Positions 1 to 10,600 of a stretch of DNA of 64,000 nt are shown here, one piece after another; the stretch's first letter is position 1, and each line of letters starts with the position of its first letter. The notes beneath the pieces are model-generated. The model searched no databases, was not told the DNA's origin, and saw nothing but the letters and a program-made list of their open reading frames with translations. The stretch comes from Acanthochromis polyacanthus (lineage: Eukaryota > Chordata > Actinopteri > Pomacentridae), in NCBI RefSeq assembly GCF_021347895.1, contig NC_067120.1:11393361-11457360 (forward strand), written 5' to 3'. The translations under genes were made by a program, and so were the position numbers.

Positions 1-3000
1 TTGCATATTGTAGCCTGTCTGGCTCAGATGAAGTGAAGCAGCCATGGACAGTAATAAAGCAAAAATAATCTGGTGCTCTCTGCTTTGCTTAGAGTAATAA
101 TGTAATTTAACAATGTCTGCTCTGATGTATTCTCAGGGTGTATTAAATGCAATAGAATGCTGTAGAGTAGAGAGGGTGGTCACAGGGACCGCTAAACATC
201 AGTCTGGAGAATGTGTGTTTTCACTTTATATCTGCGTGAGTATTTCACTGCATCTGAAGTTATTGCTTTTCATTTGCATAAATCAATCTCTGAATTTTCC
301 AAATAAAAAAAACAGACTTGCAAAAGAAAAACCTTTTCTAGTATATAAACTTCAATTTTCCTTGTTTCTGTCTTCCCCATGTTGTTTGCGTTACATCAGT
401 ACTGGAGTATTACTTCGCAAAGTTTATTTGTCACCTGAAATAAACAAAGAACTTTTGGAGACATGGGAGATAAAACAACTTGAAAATCAGTGTCATTTCT
501 GTTGGCTTGATTATTTATATTGGAATAACAAGCGCAACTTAATCTCATAAATAAAAAAGGGAGAGATACAGATCCGTCCCCTCCAGGTACTGCCACCACT
601 TAATCGAATTAGCTCCACTCGCAGGCTTGACGGGCTCTTCAAACACCCCTGGTGACTTCTGAGTGCCGATTACAATCAGCTACTATTTTCAGCCTTTGAT
701 TAAAATCTGGTGAGGTTGGACAGAATTTTTTTGAGCGCAGAACTAACTAATTATTAACATTGCAGCCCATCTCCCTTTTTTTTATTATACCAGTTACTAA
801 GGGCCAGTCGACTGGAGTAGTTAAACGATACAAGTATTAATCATGTCAAATCCTGCTGTGCGAAACTAGTAGCTTGGTTTTTATTGACACTTGTTATACT
901 CGTCATTGTGCCGTCGAAACGCAGATGTTTTACAGATTTTTGTGTCCTATTAAGCAAATCTGAGTGTAGAATATTTGTGAAATCAAAGAGGCCATTTGTA
1001 TTTATTTCATATTGTAAGATTTTGTCTGTTCCAAATGAATTGTGGCTCTATAATCTTTGATAAATAAACTAGCTGTACATACAAATTTCCTCATCTTGCC
1101 GACAACAGCAATGAACACAACTCTTTGCTCGTAAAATAATAGAAGATGATCACAATTGTTCAGGCCTCACACAGTATGTCACAGAATCATTGTAACGTGC
1201 CTGTCAAAGACAATTCTGCTCTTTTGTTACTTTCAAAAGGCAGCTTTTGAATATGAATATGTCACTAATGAATATTTGGTTCTTGCGTGTGTCTGTGAAT
1301 TGATTGCTTTAGGAGGCGTACTAAGACAGAGTGTGGCACGATGGGGCTCAATCATTGCAGCAATGCTGCCGTGCTGCTTTCTGACAGTGATTGAAAGACG
1401 GAGTCACTCTTCACCATGTATGATTCTCGAATCCTTATTCACTGACAAATATCATCTGTCTGATCAATCAATATTTGCAGCTTTATTTTAGTAATGCAGT
1501 GCTTAAGAGGCAATAATTAACGCCATGCTGGGTTGTTAAAAGCCTATTTTTATGTGACAGACCGAAATAGACATACAGAAATAGGAAGATGAAAACCTTT
1601 AGTTGAGGTTGGTAGTGGCACATCGTGCACACGATCCCAACACACTGCACTATGAACTTATCTAGAACTTGAGATTTTCCTACAGCGTAGCAATTTCGGT
1701 CGCTTTCAAGTTATGTTAATGTGAAAAACTGGAGTTTTTTTTACTTTGAAGTTTTTTTTTGTTGAATGTTCATGATTTAGAATTATTTGGGTTAAAGCTA
1801 CTTTAAGGAAAGCGTTTAGGTGTATGAAAGTTCAAATCAAATACAAATTAAAGTCTTTAAAATTTTTACATATCTGATTTTTGAACAACTGTTGACGCAA
1901 AACTTTCATTTAGCTTACTTTTCCTTAAGAAACAATAACGTTTCACCACTTTTTGAGGTTTTAAGTTTGTTTGTGTAGTTGAAATATAATATGAAACAAT
2001 GTGAGGGAATATTCATTCAATATCATTCTGTGTTAAACAAGTGTGGCTTGTGATGCTCATTAATTTCTGCTTGCTCCACTTGCGGTGTTTGGGCTCCCTT
2101 CGCTGGCTCAGTGCCACAGTGTCTTCTGAAAGAGCCACTTCATCTCTGTCAGGGGCAGGTGGAAATTTGCTGCACACTTCTAATTGGACAAAGTGCCTTT
2201 CAAACTCTGAGCCATCATACACAGATCAGATTATCATACTGACCAGGTGTCAACAGAGGTTTTTCACCTCCCTCTACCCCTTCTGTTCACTTCTGCATCT
2301 TTTGGTCGATTTTCAGACTCTCCCAGTCCTCCGCCATTTTTTAAACTCCCTGTTGCTTTGTGGCCTAGAGCACACTAAGCCTTGTCTTACAGATTAATTA
2401 CAAGAAATTATTCTTGTTATTTTGACTTTGGAGCATTTATCCTGTGTTTTCGAGCAACATTTGGAGAGAAAGTCAGGAAACTTGGGAGATCAATTTATTT
2501 TCCAAGTGGTTCAACAGATGATAAGAATTTTTCCTGCACAAGATCCTCAAACAAGTCAGCCTTAGGTTCAAAGCCTTAAATACATGGTCATCTTTAGTCT
2601 CAAATACAGAACATCTGCACTAGCCAGAAGGAGAATCTGAGGCTGCAGGCTTGCTCAGAGGACTTTAAGGTCTGCAGAATAGCTTGGGGCCAGACCTCAG
2701 CGTGTTGGTAAAAAGAGATGGTTCAACTCATCAGATCAATTGATTCCTCAAACAGGTAACTGATTCCATTTGTGTTCTGGACAGTTTATATTGAGGGAAA
2801 ACACGCTGAGTGTTTTGAGTCACTTCAAGGCCTCCGTACATCTCTGTGTTCGTACAGCAGCAGGACAAAACATTTTGTTTTCTGTTGATATGAAAAGTGG
2901 GAGCATGTAAATGGAAAATAAGATGGGGCATAAAACTGAACCTTGAGGAGGAGCAGAGGTAATGTGTTTTGGAAGATGGGAAATAAGTGTGTAAGAGGTT

Positions 3001-3141
3001 TAGTTCGGGCTGAACCAATTACAGTAAGTGTTGTTTTTATATGTGACCAAGTGTTTGAGACGGTCACTCATAGCTGCATTCAGCGTCGAAGCTTGTAAGA
3101 AACCTGGAAGATGAACATTGAACTCGGACTTGTTTTTTTTT
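1..3141. other. Non-coding stretch, no gene seen
   Basis: AT-rich sequence with stops in all frames; the open frames present (up to about 145 codons) are low-complexity or cysteine/leucine-rich and resemble no protein I know. No splice-bounded coding segment stands out. The part from about 600 to 800 is less repetitive and more complex than its surroundings, so conserved non-coding sequence is possible. 1730-1990 is T-rich. I see no recognisable transposon ends here. Confidence 0.6.
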
Positions 3142-3149
3142 ATTTAGAG
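3142..3149. repeat. Left target-site duplication of the hAT element
   Basis: ATTTAGAG, directly before the left terminal inverted repeat. It pairs with CTTTAGAG at 4302-4309 (7 of 8 bases). Eight-base duplications are the hallmark of the hAT superfamily. Confidence 0.8.
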
Positions 3150-3439
3150 CATGGGTGTCAAACTTACTGTAGTTCAGGAGCCACATTCAGTCCACTTTGA
3201 TTTTAATTGGGCCAGACCAGTAAAATTACAGCATAATAACTCATGAAAACTCCAAAGTTTCCCTTTATTTTCATGCAAAAAAAAGTATGTTTTTAAAATG
3301 TTCACATTTATTGAACAAAACATTATGAACAACCTGAAGTTTCTTCAGAAACATAAATTCAATTTCAGCAATAATATGCCTCAGTTTATCATTTACCGTG
3401 GCTGCAAAGGCACAAACCATTTAGTCATGATCAAAACAA

Positions 3440-3630
3440 CAACAGTCGGACAACAAAAGACAAAAAAGCAACAAAAAAAACAAGACAAAATATTACAGAA
3501 ATGAGACACAAAGTGAAAGCAACCAGAACAAAACGACAAAAAATGAGACAAATGACACAAAACAAAACAGGAAATAGACCAAAAATTAGGCACAAAAAAT
3601 GGACAAACGACACAAGCGAGACAGAAACAT
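3440..3630. repeat. Degenerate A-rich tandem repeat inside the hAT element, left block
   Basis: Irregular repeats on the theme GACAAAA / GACACAAAA / AACAAAAC fill this block, giving almost pure A/C/G composition on the plus strand. The same theme resumes at 3871-4125, after the nested LINE fragment, so the two blocks were probably one array. The segment ATATTACAGAAATGAGACAC near 3489 recurs as ATATTACAAATATGACAC near 4088, which supports internal duplication. The apparent minus-strand ORFs here (rich in F, C, L and V) are artefacts of this composition. Confidence 0.7.
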
Positions 3631-3635
3631 CAACA

Positions 3636-3870
3636 CACTGGACATTTTCAAATCCAATCTCAAAACCCACCTGTTCAAACAAGCCTACTCACTTTGACCT
3701 CCATTCCTCCTTCTCCTTCTGTTGTTTTAAAATTGCTGAATTTTCTTCTTTTAAATGTAAAAAAAATTCTTGTTTTAAACTGTATATCTGAATGTGTTTT
3801 ATCTGTGCTTCCTTGAGTGTTCTGAAAGGCGCTTATAAACAAAATGTATTATTATTATTAATAATAATAA
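3636..3870 (+). mobile_element. 5'-truncated LINE fragment (L2/CR1-like), nested in hAT element
   Basis: This segment interrupts the A-rich repeat. It begins in the last codons of a retrotransposon ORF, continues through a 3' UTR ending CTGAAAGGCGCTTATAAAC, and finishes in an ATT/ATA microsatellite (about 3847-3870). The 'AAAGGCGCT-ATAAA' motif just before a trinucleotide tail is characteristic of fish L2/CR1-like LINE 3' ends as I remember them; clade assignment is inference. About 235 bp remain, so it is strongly 5'-truncated, as expected for target-primed reverse transcription that stopped early. No clear target duplication is visible because the flanks are themselves repetitive. Confidence 0.75.
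3638..3697 (+). pseudogene. C-terminal remnant of LINE ORF2
   Basis: From 3638 the frame reads LDIFKSNLKTHLFKQAYSL and then stops at TGA 3695-3697. An 'LKTHLF..A' ending is a recurrent C-terminal signature of L2/CR1-type fish ORF2 proteins, downstream of the reverse transcriptase domain. Only 19 residues survive, with no catalytic part, so it encodes nothing functional. It gives the strand of the LINE fragment (plus) and explains its 5' boundary. Confidence 0.7.
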
Positions 3871-4125
3871 AAAACAAAACGATACAATAAACAAAGTGAA
3901 ACACAAAAGGAGAAAAATAAGACCAAAAAAACACAAGCATGACAAAAAGTAAACAAAACGACAAAAACGAGAAATAAAATGACAAAAACAACAAAACAAA
4001 AACAAGAAACAAAATGACAAAAACAACAAAACAAAACGAAAAAAGTCAGATGAAAAAGATAAAAAAACCCACCAAAAACAAGAAAAAATATTACAAATAT
4101 GACACAAAGCCACAAACGAACAATG
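3871..4125. repeat. Degenerate A-rich tandem repeat inside the hAT element, right block
   Basis: Continuation of the GACAAAA / AACAAAAC array after the LINE fragment. AACGAGAAATAAAATGACAA and close variants repeat with a period of roughly 30-45 bases between 3960 and 4040. It carries no coding potential. Confidence 0.65.
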
Positions 4126-4301
4126 AGCATTATAATATTTTACTTTATGGTCAAAGCAACTTGTCTATAAATTATTTCAAATTTATAGTTTTACCAATTT
4201 ACAATCTGCAGTTCATGTCTTCTCTGTAATTTTTACTCTTTACAAAATCGTCCCACGGGCCAAATTGGACCATTGGGAGGGCCGCATGTTTGACACCCCT
4301 G

Positions 4302-4309
4302 CTTTAGAG
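4302..4309. repeat. Right target-site duplication of the hAT element
   Basis: CTTTAGAG, directly after the right terminal inverted repeat, pairing with ATTTAGAG at 3142-3149. The single mismatch suggests an insertion old enough to have acquired point changes. Confidence 0.8.
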
Positions 4310-5860
4310 CAAAACCTACTGGTTAATGAGGATTTCGTTTTTACTGTGCATTTTGTTTCAGTGCAGAAAAGCCGTCACTTGCCGCTGTAGCTGCAGTTAT
4401 GGAGCACTGATGAGAAAGGAAAAACTTGTGGAATTAAATGAAATCGCAACATCCTTCGATAATTGAAAAGCCTGCACCGGTTGCATATAGTGATAAATAC
4501 ATTATCACCACTCCTTCCACACATCAGGCAAACATGGCAAAATTTTGACACGCTCGATTGCTTATCTTGTCTGCATGTTGTCAGCGCAGATGTACTACAC
4601 TATGCTGATTTGATTCTGGGCAAAGGAAAGTGGACAGGAGAGATTGATGGTGGTGTCCCCAGTCAGACAGATAACACCTGATTCTGCCTGCAGGGGGCTG
4701 GTCTAGCACACTCCTCCCCTGCGCCGCAGATGCGTCGAAGGCTGTGCCGAGGAGGTGAACCGTTCCTTCACTCAATGCAAATTCAGGGCCACATTCAGAG
4801 ATGATCCCAGGACGATTGAGCCAGCGTGGCCCCGAGCACGCCACACCACATGATCCATGCATCAGACGCACCTGGGGAAAAAACCCAAACAGGCATGCGG
4901 GTCATTTGTTGAACACAGGTGCATCATGTATCTCAATGCCAGCACACGCACGCTTGAACGCACACGCAACCCAAATGTGCACTTACTCTCAGATACACAA
5001 GTGTTAATGAAATGCTGTCTGCACATGTGGTTGTGCTGCATATTGGAAAAATGTCGACACTACAGCACCTTTTGTTGTGACCTGTTGTTTCTGTCACTTT
5101 TTATTTGTACAGTTTTGGAAGTCTTGGTAATAATTAACTAGGGAATATGCTATAAAAAAGGTGGAAATACATGAGAAAATACTGTTTGTAGGAGTGTGAG
5201 GAGGTGTGAAAATTTTTCATTTCTGCCCTGTTGCATCAGAATTTGAAGGAGATTGTAGTGATGTCAAAAAAATAAATCTTTTTTTCTTTAGTCGTTAGTC
5301 AACAATTTCTTAACCGGTTGAAGCACAAAGGCCTTTTACAGCCTTTGTCTGTTTCTTATTTAACTTTGAAAACTACATATCTTTTTCATTTAGTCGGACA
5401 AAGCATGCGACTTGAAGACATCACTTGAGGCTCTGGGATAATTATGAAGAATCCTTTTCAATATTTCCTAGATACCAAGGCTATTTTAAAAGAAAAGCCT
5501 CCTCTATTTGCACTTTGCTAAAAGCTCCTTTGTTGCTGTTACACGTTTTGTTATAATTTGCAAACCACAAGGAGCATCTGAGCGTCTTATAAACCACATG
5601 GTTCAAAATATGCTGCTGCATCTGCAAAAAGACATACAGAGCAGCAAAACAAATATTATCATTTTTTTTTAATTCAATAACTACGTGTGCAGCACAGGTT
5701 CTCGGTGTGTCAAGCAGATGGTGAAAGGCTAGTGTATAATAGATCTCAATATTAACCGTAGCGCATGCTGGGAGTGTTGGTAGATGGCACACAGCAGAGT
5801 AAAAGAGAAGCTATGACCTTCTGTCCCATCATTTACCCTCTCGTGCCCCCCATACTGCTC
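4310..5860. other. Non-coding stretch, no gene seen
   Basis: No convincing exon. A patch at about 4670-4960 is richer in GC and CpG than its surroundings and is open on the minus strand for 96 codons, but the translation resembles no known protein and lacks splice-site support. The rest is AT-rich unique sequence. Confidence 0.55.
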
Positions 5861-5869
5861 TCAAATTAC

Positions 5870-6110
5870 TTTGTTTTAGCCAATTAAAGCGGCCGGCTGA
5901 GCATCAAGCAGGCTGCCATTTTTCGCTCACCTGGACCCATGTGACATTATCGCTCTGTCATCGGGAGAGATAGCCGTAAGTGGGAATCTCCGGCGTGGCA
6001 CCGTGCCACCTTAGACCCCACTGTGTTCGCTGAGATTAATGCAGCGATTCTGCCTCCAACTTGTAAGAAGCAGCCGACGCTCTCTCTCATCTGTTCCTGG
6101 TGATAGCACT
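5870..6110. promoter_or_regulatory. CNE-like block with NFI-type palindrome
   Basis: Complex, non-repetitive, moderately GC-rich sequence in an AT-rich surround, with homeodomain-like cores (CCAATTAAAG near 5880, GAGATTAATG near 6031) and a palindromic TGGC-N5-GCCA site near 6002. Texture of this kind is common in conserved non-coding elements near developmental genes. No alignment was possible, so the regulatory call is inference. Confidence 0.25.
5993..6011. promoter_or_regulatory. Palindromic NFI-type site
   Basis: GTGGCAC (5995-6001), one base, then GTGCCAC (6003-6009) form a 15-base palindrome. Within it TGGC-ACCGT-GCCA matches the core dimer site of nuclear factor I (TGGC, five bases, GCCA), although the preferred flanking T and A are G and C here. 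Chance occurrence in 64 kb is possible. Confidence 0.35.
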
Positions 6111-6186
6111 GCACACAGCTCCTCACTGCATGAACCACGAACCAGCACATATCTATATATTATCTGTTTTTTATATATCTGTATCC

Positions 6187-6240
6187 CTCTCTCTCTCTCT
6201 GTTTGTCTCTCTCTCTCTCTATAAATATATATATATAATT
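6187..6240. repeat. CT microsatellite followed by AT run
   Basis: Two CT runs (6187-6200 and 6206-6220) separated by GTTTG, followed by an AT alternation up to 6237. Simple repeat, probably length-polymorphic. Confidence 0.85.
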
Positions 6241-6419
6241 TGTGACATTTATTGAATCACTCCAGGTACAAGAAAATGATCACTTCTGAAATATGCAAAC
6301 AATCTATTGTCTCTTGCTATCTTATTGTCTTGTTGCTGATCAATATACCATATGCTGGGAAATGGTTCGCCTTCCAAATCCTTTAATGGCTCAATAATAG
6401 AAAGACGGCAGACACAACA

Positions 6420-6760
6420 ATACCGTGGCACGGAATGAGTGAAGGACCGGAGTGTGTGGTGTTTAACAGCCATACGAGCACAGATTATGAGCTTGAAGGG
6501 GCTGAATTGAGTGCCAGCAGTGACAGTTGGGCTGGGAATTGAGCGTGCCTGGGACGTGCGGCTTGACTCCGCTCGGAAACACCACTGGGTCCAGGGCTCA
6601 TCTCTGTAGTCCTCCGCCTCCCTCCTCCCATAGAAGCATTGTGGCCTGCCGCTTGCTTGGCTTCTCCGGGGGAATGGACGGGCCCCTGCTTCCGCTTGAT
6701 GAGCGCTCACTAATGGCTGCTTCTTTGAAAGCTGACGAGCCCGTTTGAGGAGGACTGTCT
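6420..6760. promoter_or_regulatory. CNE-like GC-rich block
   Basis: Unique, relatively GC-rich sequence with several homeobox-like and half-site motifs (for example GAGCGCTCACTAATGGCTGC near 6701). It is open on both strands (73 codons plus, 153 codons minus), which reflects composition rather than coding. The minus translation shows no known motif. A conserved regulatory element is plausible but unproven. Confidence 0.2.
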
Positions 6761-8560
6761 TTTACTTCCCTCCAGCTTGCCTTGGCTGGGCATTCGTCAG
6801 GCTGCCAGGCTTTGCTGTCCTGCCCACATGATGGTGCGCCAAGGGGCTGAAACGTCTGTCATTTGTTTTACTTTCAAATAAAAGTTGATGATTTACCAAT
6901 AAAAAGTAAAAATAGTCTTTTGATGATGTCTGGAGGCATATGGAGAAAGTGTTGCAGTAGTGTCACTTTCAGCACTTTGTCAGGCTCGAAATAACAAAAG
7001 ACAAAGGAGATTTGTCTTTTTGCTGTTTTGTAGCCCCCTCTGATAAAGAGTTGTGCGTCTGCAGTTTTGTGTAAAGTGAACATGCGAGTATAGAAAGTGT
7101 GATAGACATTAGAATATGGTCGAGGACGCACATGGAAGGTTGCATAACATTATAATGCTGGCAAGGCTCTTTATTGTCTGATTGTGTATCTGTTCATGTA
7201 ATGACTTGCCAAGATACACTATGATGTCATGAGAGGAAGCAGAAACAATTGCGTCCCTCTCGTTCATGTTTTATTTAAGAAAAGGCATTTTTACTGTCCT
7301 GCTGCTCAAAAAGGACTAAAGCAGCAGTCATGGAAGAAGCAACTAGGTTTGAAATTGGACAAACTTGACTGATTGCATACTTTTTGTAGACTGTTTATCA
7401 TCTATATTTTAGAAATATGACAGAATTATCTACAGTAAAAAGAGAGGAAACCAATTGCAGGTCGAAAAGTGAAGAGTGGGCTGGTATTTTATAGAAAAAG
7501 TGACAGTTGGGTGCACTGTCTTCTTGTTTCATTTGTGTAGTTGATGGTTCAGTAGAGCTGCCAGTTATCTGGTTGCTTACCCTTGACCACTGCCCTGTCT
7601 TTTCACCCCAGAGGGAGCTGTTGTTCCTGTTGCCCTTCTCTGCACTGGCATACCAGTCTCCAGCTTCTGGAGACTCTATTAGGAAGTTGAAGTCGTCCTT
7701 GGAACTCTCCTCTCTGTAACTTCTCCCACTCTGCTTCACGTGCACTCTTTTTTCCCCCACTTGAAACTGGGGCGGAGGTCAGAATGGCGAATTTGATATA
7801 AGAGCTGACATGCTTCCGTGGAGCACCTTGTCAACTCAAAACAATAGGTTTGCAGGAGCTGTTATGCCGAATAAAGAATGTTCGCATATTCCCACTGAAA
7901 TGTCCTCCGCTAGACATTCCCAAAAGAGATGAGAACATTTGTCTGCATACATTTTTACCAGTGCTGGCCCAGTAGAAAATGGAGGTTGAAGCAGAAAGTG
8001 AATTAATGTTACATGTGAGCAAATAAGTTTTTTCGCAGGGGAAGTTGAAAAAGTCCACTTTGCGTGTTTGAACATTTATCCTTGTGAAGTTCCAATTGGT
8101 CACTGAATGCTCAAATGCTCTGCACTGTTCTGTCTTACTCTGTTTTGTGTTAATGTAAAGCTGCTAGTAACTCGGCATATATTCTTGCAGCTGCCACACA
8201 TAATGTCTACAAAGAGGTAACAGATGTTAGTTGTTGCATAATGGCAAGAAAAAAACAGTTGGCTGCAGCACTGTGATTATATAGCTTTAATTTGATCTGA
8301 CCTCCTTGTTACAGTGGTTTTAGGATGATTTTTAGACAAGAGCCAGTCCAAGTATGCTGCTCTGACAAGACAGTGACCTGTGTAGTTTTTTTTTTTTTAC
8401 ATTAATGAAACTAATAAGGGCATAACAATAAATCAAGTTTACTTTTACGAAGCAATAGACATTTATTTTATTTCTCAACCTGATCTTAAGGTATCAGAAA
8501 AAAAAAAGAATGAGCTCCTAATTAGGAAAAAGTGTGAGTCTAAAATGAGTGGATGGATGT
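6760..8560. other. Non-coding stretch, no gene seen
   Basis: AT-rich unique sequence. Short open frames on both strands (60-120 codons) have no recognisable motif or splice-site support. No transposon termini or tandem repeats were noticed. Confidence 0.55.
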
Positions 8561-8569
8561 TAATATAAC

Positions 8570-8930
8570 TGCTTCATTCATTTCCATTGTCAGAGATCTC
8601 TCACCAACCAGTTGTCACAGGCAGTTTCATCTCAAATTAAATTCATTTGGATATGACATTTTAATTGGAACACTGTTCCCAATAATTGGACAAATTAGCG
8701 AAAGTCTGCTGGGGGAAAGGTAATCTCTGGGAGTGATGATTTGAAATTCACAATTTAAAATTAAAAATCAGCTGCTCAGCTTTGTTTATGTGGCAGACAG
8801 TTTGCAGCAGTGCACGCCGGCAGCGCCAGTGTTCGGGGTCTCAGCGGCACTCAGGGCTCACATTGTCTTCATTAAAAGCGATTAAGGAATAGGTCAATTT
8901 AGTCTGCATGGCTGGTTGAGCCAAGCATTT
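8570..8930. promoter_or_regulatory. CNE-like block
   Basis: Dense in homeodomain-type cores (TTTTAATTGG near 8659, CCAATAATTGG near 8679, ACAAATTAGCG near 8691, ATTAAAAGCGATTAAGG near 8871), together with a GC-rich centre at 8810-8855. No coding frame. The pattern resembles developmental enhancers in fish. Conservation cannot be seen from one sequence. Confidence 0.3.
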
Positions 8931-10090
8931 TTTTTTTCCTCCTATGAAATGTCTTTGTCTTCATCTGCCTTTGCTCTGTGGGCTCGAGCAGTCCTCAGTT
9001 TATCTGCATGTTTACATGTCTGACTGAACGTCTTAGTGAGTCATGGCAGTATAATTTTAAATGGCGTCATTTTATTTTTGCGTGAGTGTGTGTGCGTACA
9101 TGTATGTTTGGGTTTTCATGCTCCTGCGCTCTGTTTCAGTGTGCATGCTGTCTGATGAGTTACTGTCTGATTAGCAATGAAAGGGACTGTTCACCCTGCA
9201 GCTTCAGCTACAATGAGCAATTAACTGCGCAATAAAAATCACTTTAAAATTTGTGGTTGATTTCATCATCAACATATGTGAACGCAGATCAACCGTGGGG
9301 TTTTTCAGGCTGAACGGGTACTGCTTTTGTGTGGCAAAACAGGAGATTTTACCCCTGTTGTCTGACAGAAATAATCAGGATTCACTGTTACTTTTAGAAC
9401 GTTCTTGCTTTAATACAGTGTGGGATTTTCCTGTGCTTTGAAAATGGCTTCCAGAGAGACATTTGACACTCACTAAATAGAAAATGTGTTGCAAATTTTT
9501 CATTTCAGGGTGGCCACCTGTCAGTTTGGGTAGACTGGCAATTTGGCCAGGAGGAAAAAAGGCAGTGCCAGGAGGAACCAGGTGTAGATAAATGTTGCAC
9601 ATATGTCATCAGATTATAAAGGAAATTGTCTACTCATCGTGCATGTGTATGAACATAATTCTAACAAATGGTTTCATTATTCTCTCATTTTATTTTTCTG
9701 CTGTACCAAATCAGTTGTGTACAATATCTGGTAGAAAAAAAAGAGGGATCTCTGTAGCTCTGTTGCTAATATTTGTATTACAACTTTCCAAATGGAGCCC
9801 TTTGAAATTTTTAGCTCATTGCATTTTGCTGTATTCAGATCATGCAGTTTCTTCGCTAACACATTGTTGTGTGTTAACCTGTGACCATGGAGCTAGATGC
9901 TGGATGCGAACCTTGAAAATGAATCACTGTTTGCTTGTTCTTTCCAAAAAAAATATCGGGCTTATACTTTTTTATATCAACCCTGGAAGTCTCAGTTGTA
10001 TTATTTTTTTTAACACCCTGGAAAATACTCCTAAATTGAAATGCCACCGATGCCTCTGATATGAATGAGGTAAGAAATAAAGAGAAGTTA
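8931..10090. other. Non-coding stretch, no gene seen
   Basis: The longest frame (155 codons, plus strand, 9592-10059) is rich in Cys, Leu and Ile, has no family resemblance and begins at an arbitrary ATG, so I regard it as chance. A GTAAGA sequence at 10069 resembles a splice donor, but no acceptable acceptor and frame precede it. Confidence 0.55.
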
Positions 10091-10099
10091 TAGCTTATC

Positions 10100-10600
10100 A
10101 TGTTCTGTAGCGATTATGCAAAGTAGCTGAGAGCCCTAATTGGAGCTCTCTATAGTAAAATGTGGAGGGGAAGCAGAGGATAGGGTGTAAGGAGGGGAGA
10201 GAGAGAGAGAGAGAGCCAGACAGAGGGGGCTCCTAGATAGCGGGGCCGGGGGGGAAAAGTTCCCCCATGCTTGTCAGAGTTTGAGCAAGTTCAGAATTGA
10301 TGGAGCCCACAGGCAGCACTGCTAATTTTAGTTGAAATCACCTAAGTGGTTTGGCTAATTTATCCAGGCTCCTCGGCCTCAGCCCCTGGTTTCTGGCTCT
10401 CCCCTGCCTCCCCCTCCCCTCCCAGATATATCCACAAAGCGTGAAGGTACCAGGAGGTGACAGTGGGAACAGAAGGGTATTTTGTGCCCAGCTGATTTGC
10501 CGAGCACTGGGTGGTTTCAACCTGTGTCATACATTTGGATATTATTTGACCCTCAACGACGGCCCAGGTTCAACCATCTATTCCGTAAAATGATTTACAC
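10100..10600. promoter_or_regulatory. CNE-like block with GA microsatellite
   Basis: A GA run (10197-10215) and a G-rich patch (10240-10256) precede unique, complex sequence at about 10290-10580 containing GGCTAATTTATCC and GCTGATTTGCCG. No convincing coding frame: the 80- and 60-codon frames on opposite strands overlap and share no protein features. Regulatory role is a guess from texture. Confidence 0.22.

Larger units (their letters stand above)
3150..4301. mobile_element. Non-autonomous hAT-type DNA transposon
   Basis: The right end reads GTTTGACACCCCTG (4288-4301) and the left end CATGGGTGTCAAAC (3150-3163), inverted repeats matching at 13 of 14 positions. The flanks are ATTTAGAG (3142-3149) and CTTTAGAG (4302-4309), an 8-bp target duplication with one mismatch, as expected for hAT transposition. 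Subterminal sequence includes GGGCCAGACC on the left and CGGGCCAAATTGGACC on the right, typical of abundant fish hAT-derived repeats as I remember them. No transposase frame exists, so movement would have needed a transposase supplied in trans. The interior is A-rich degenerate repeat split by a LINE fragment. Orientation is not assignable. Confidence 0.85.

Noticed and set aside
3393..4130. Phe/Cys/Leu-rich minus frames that look like membrane proteins
   Set aside because: They are the reverse of the A-rich array in the hAT element; the apparent hydrophobicity comes from TTT and TTG codons.
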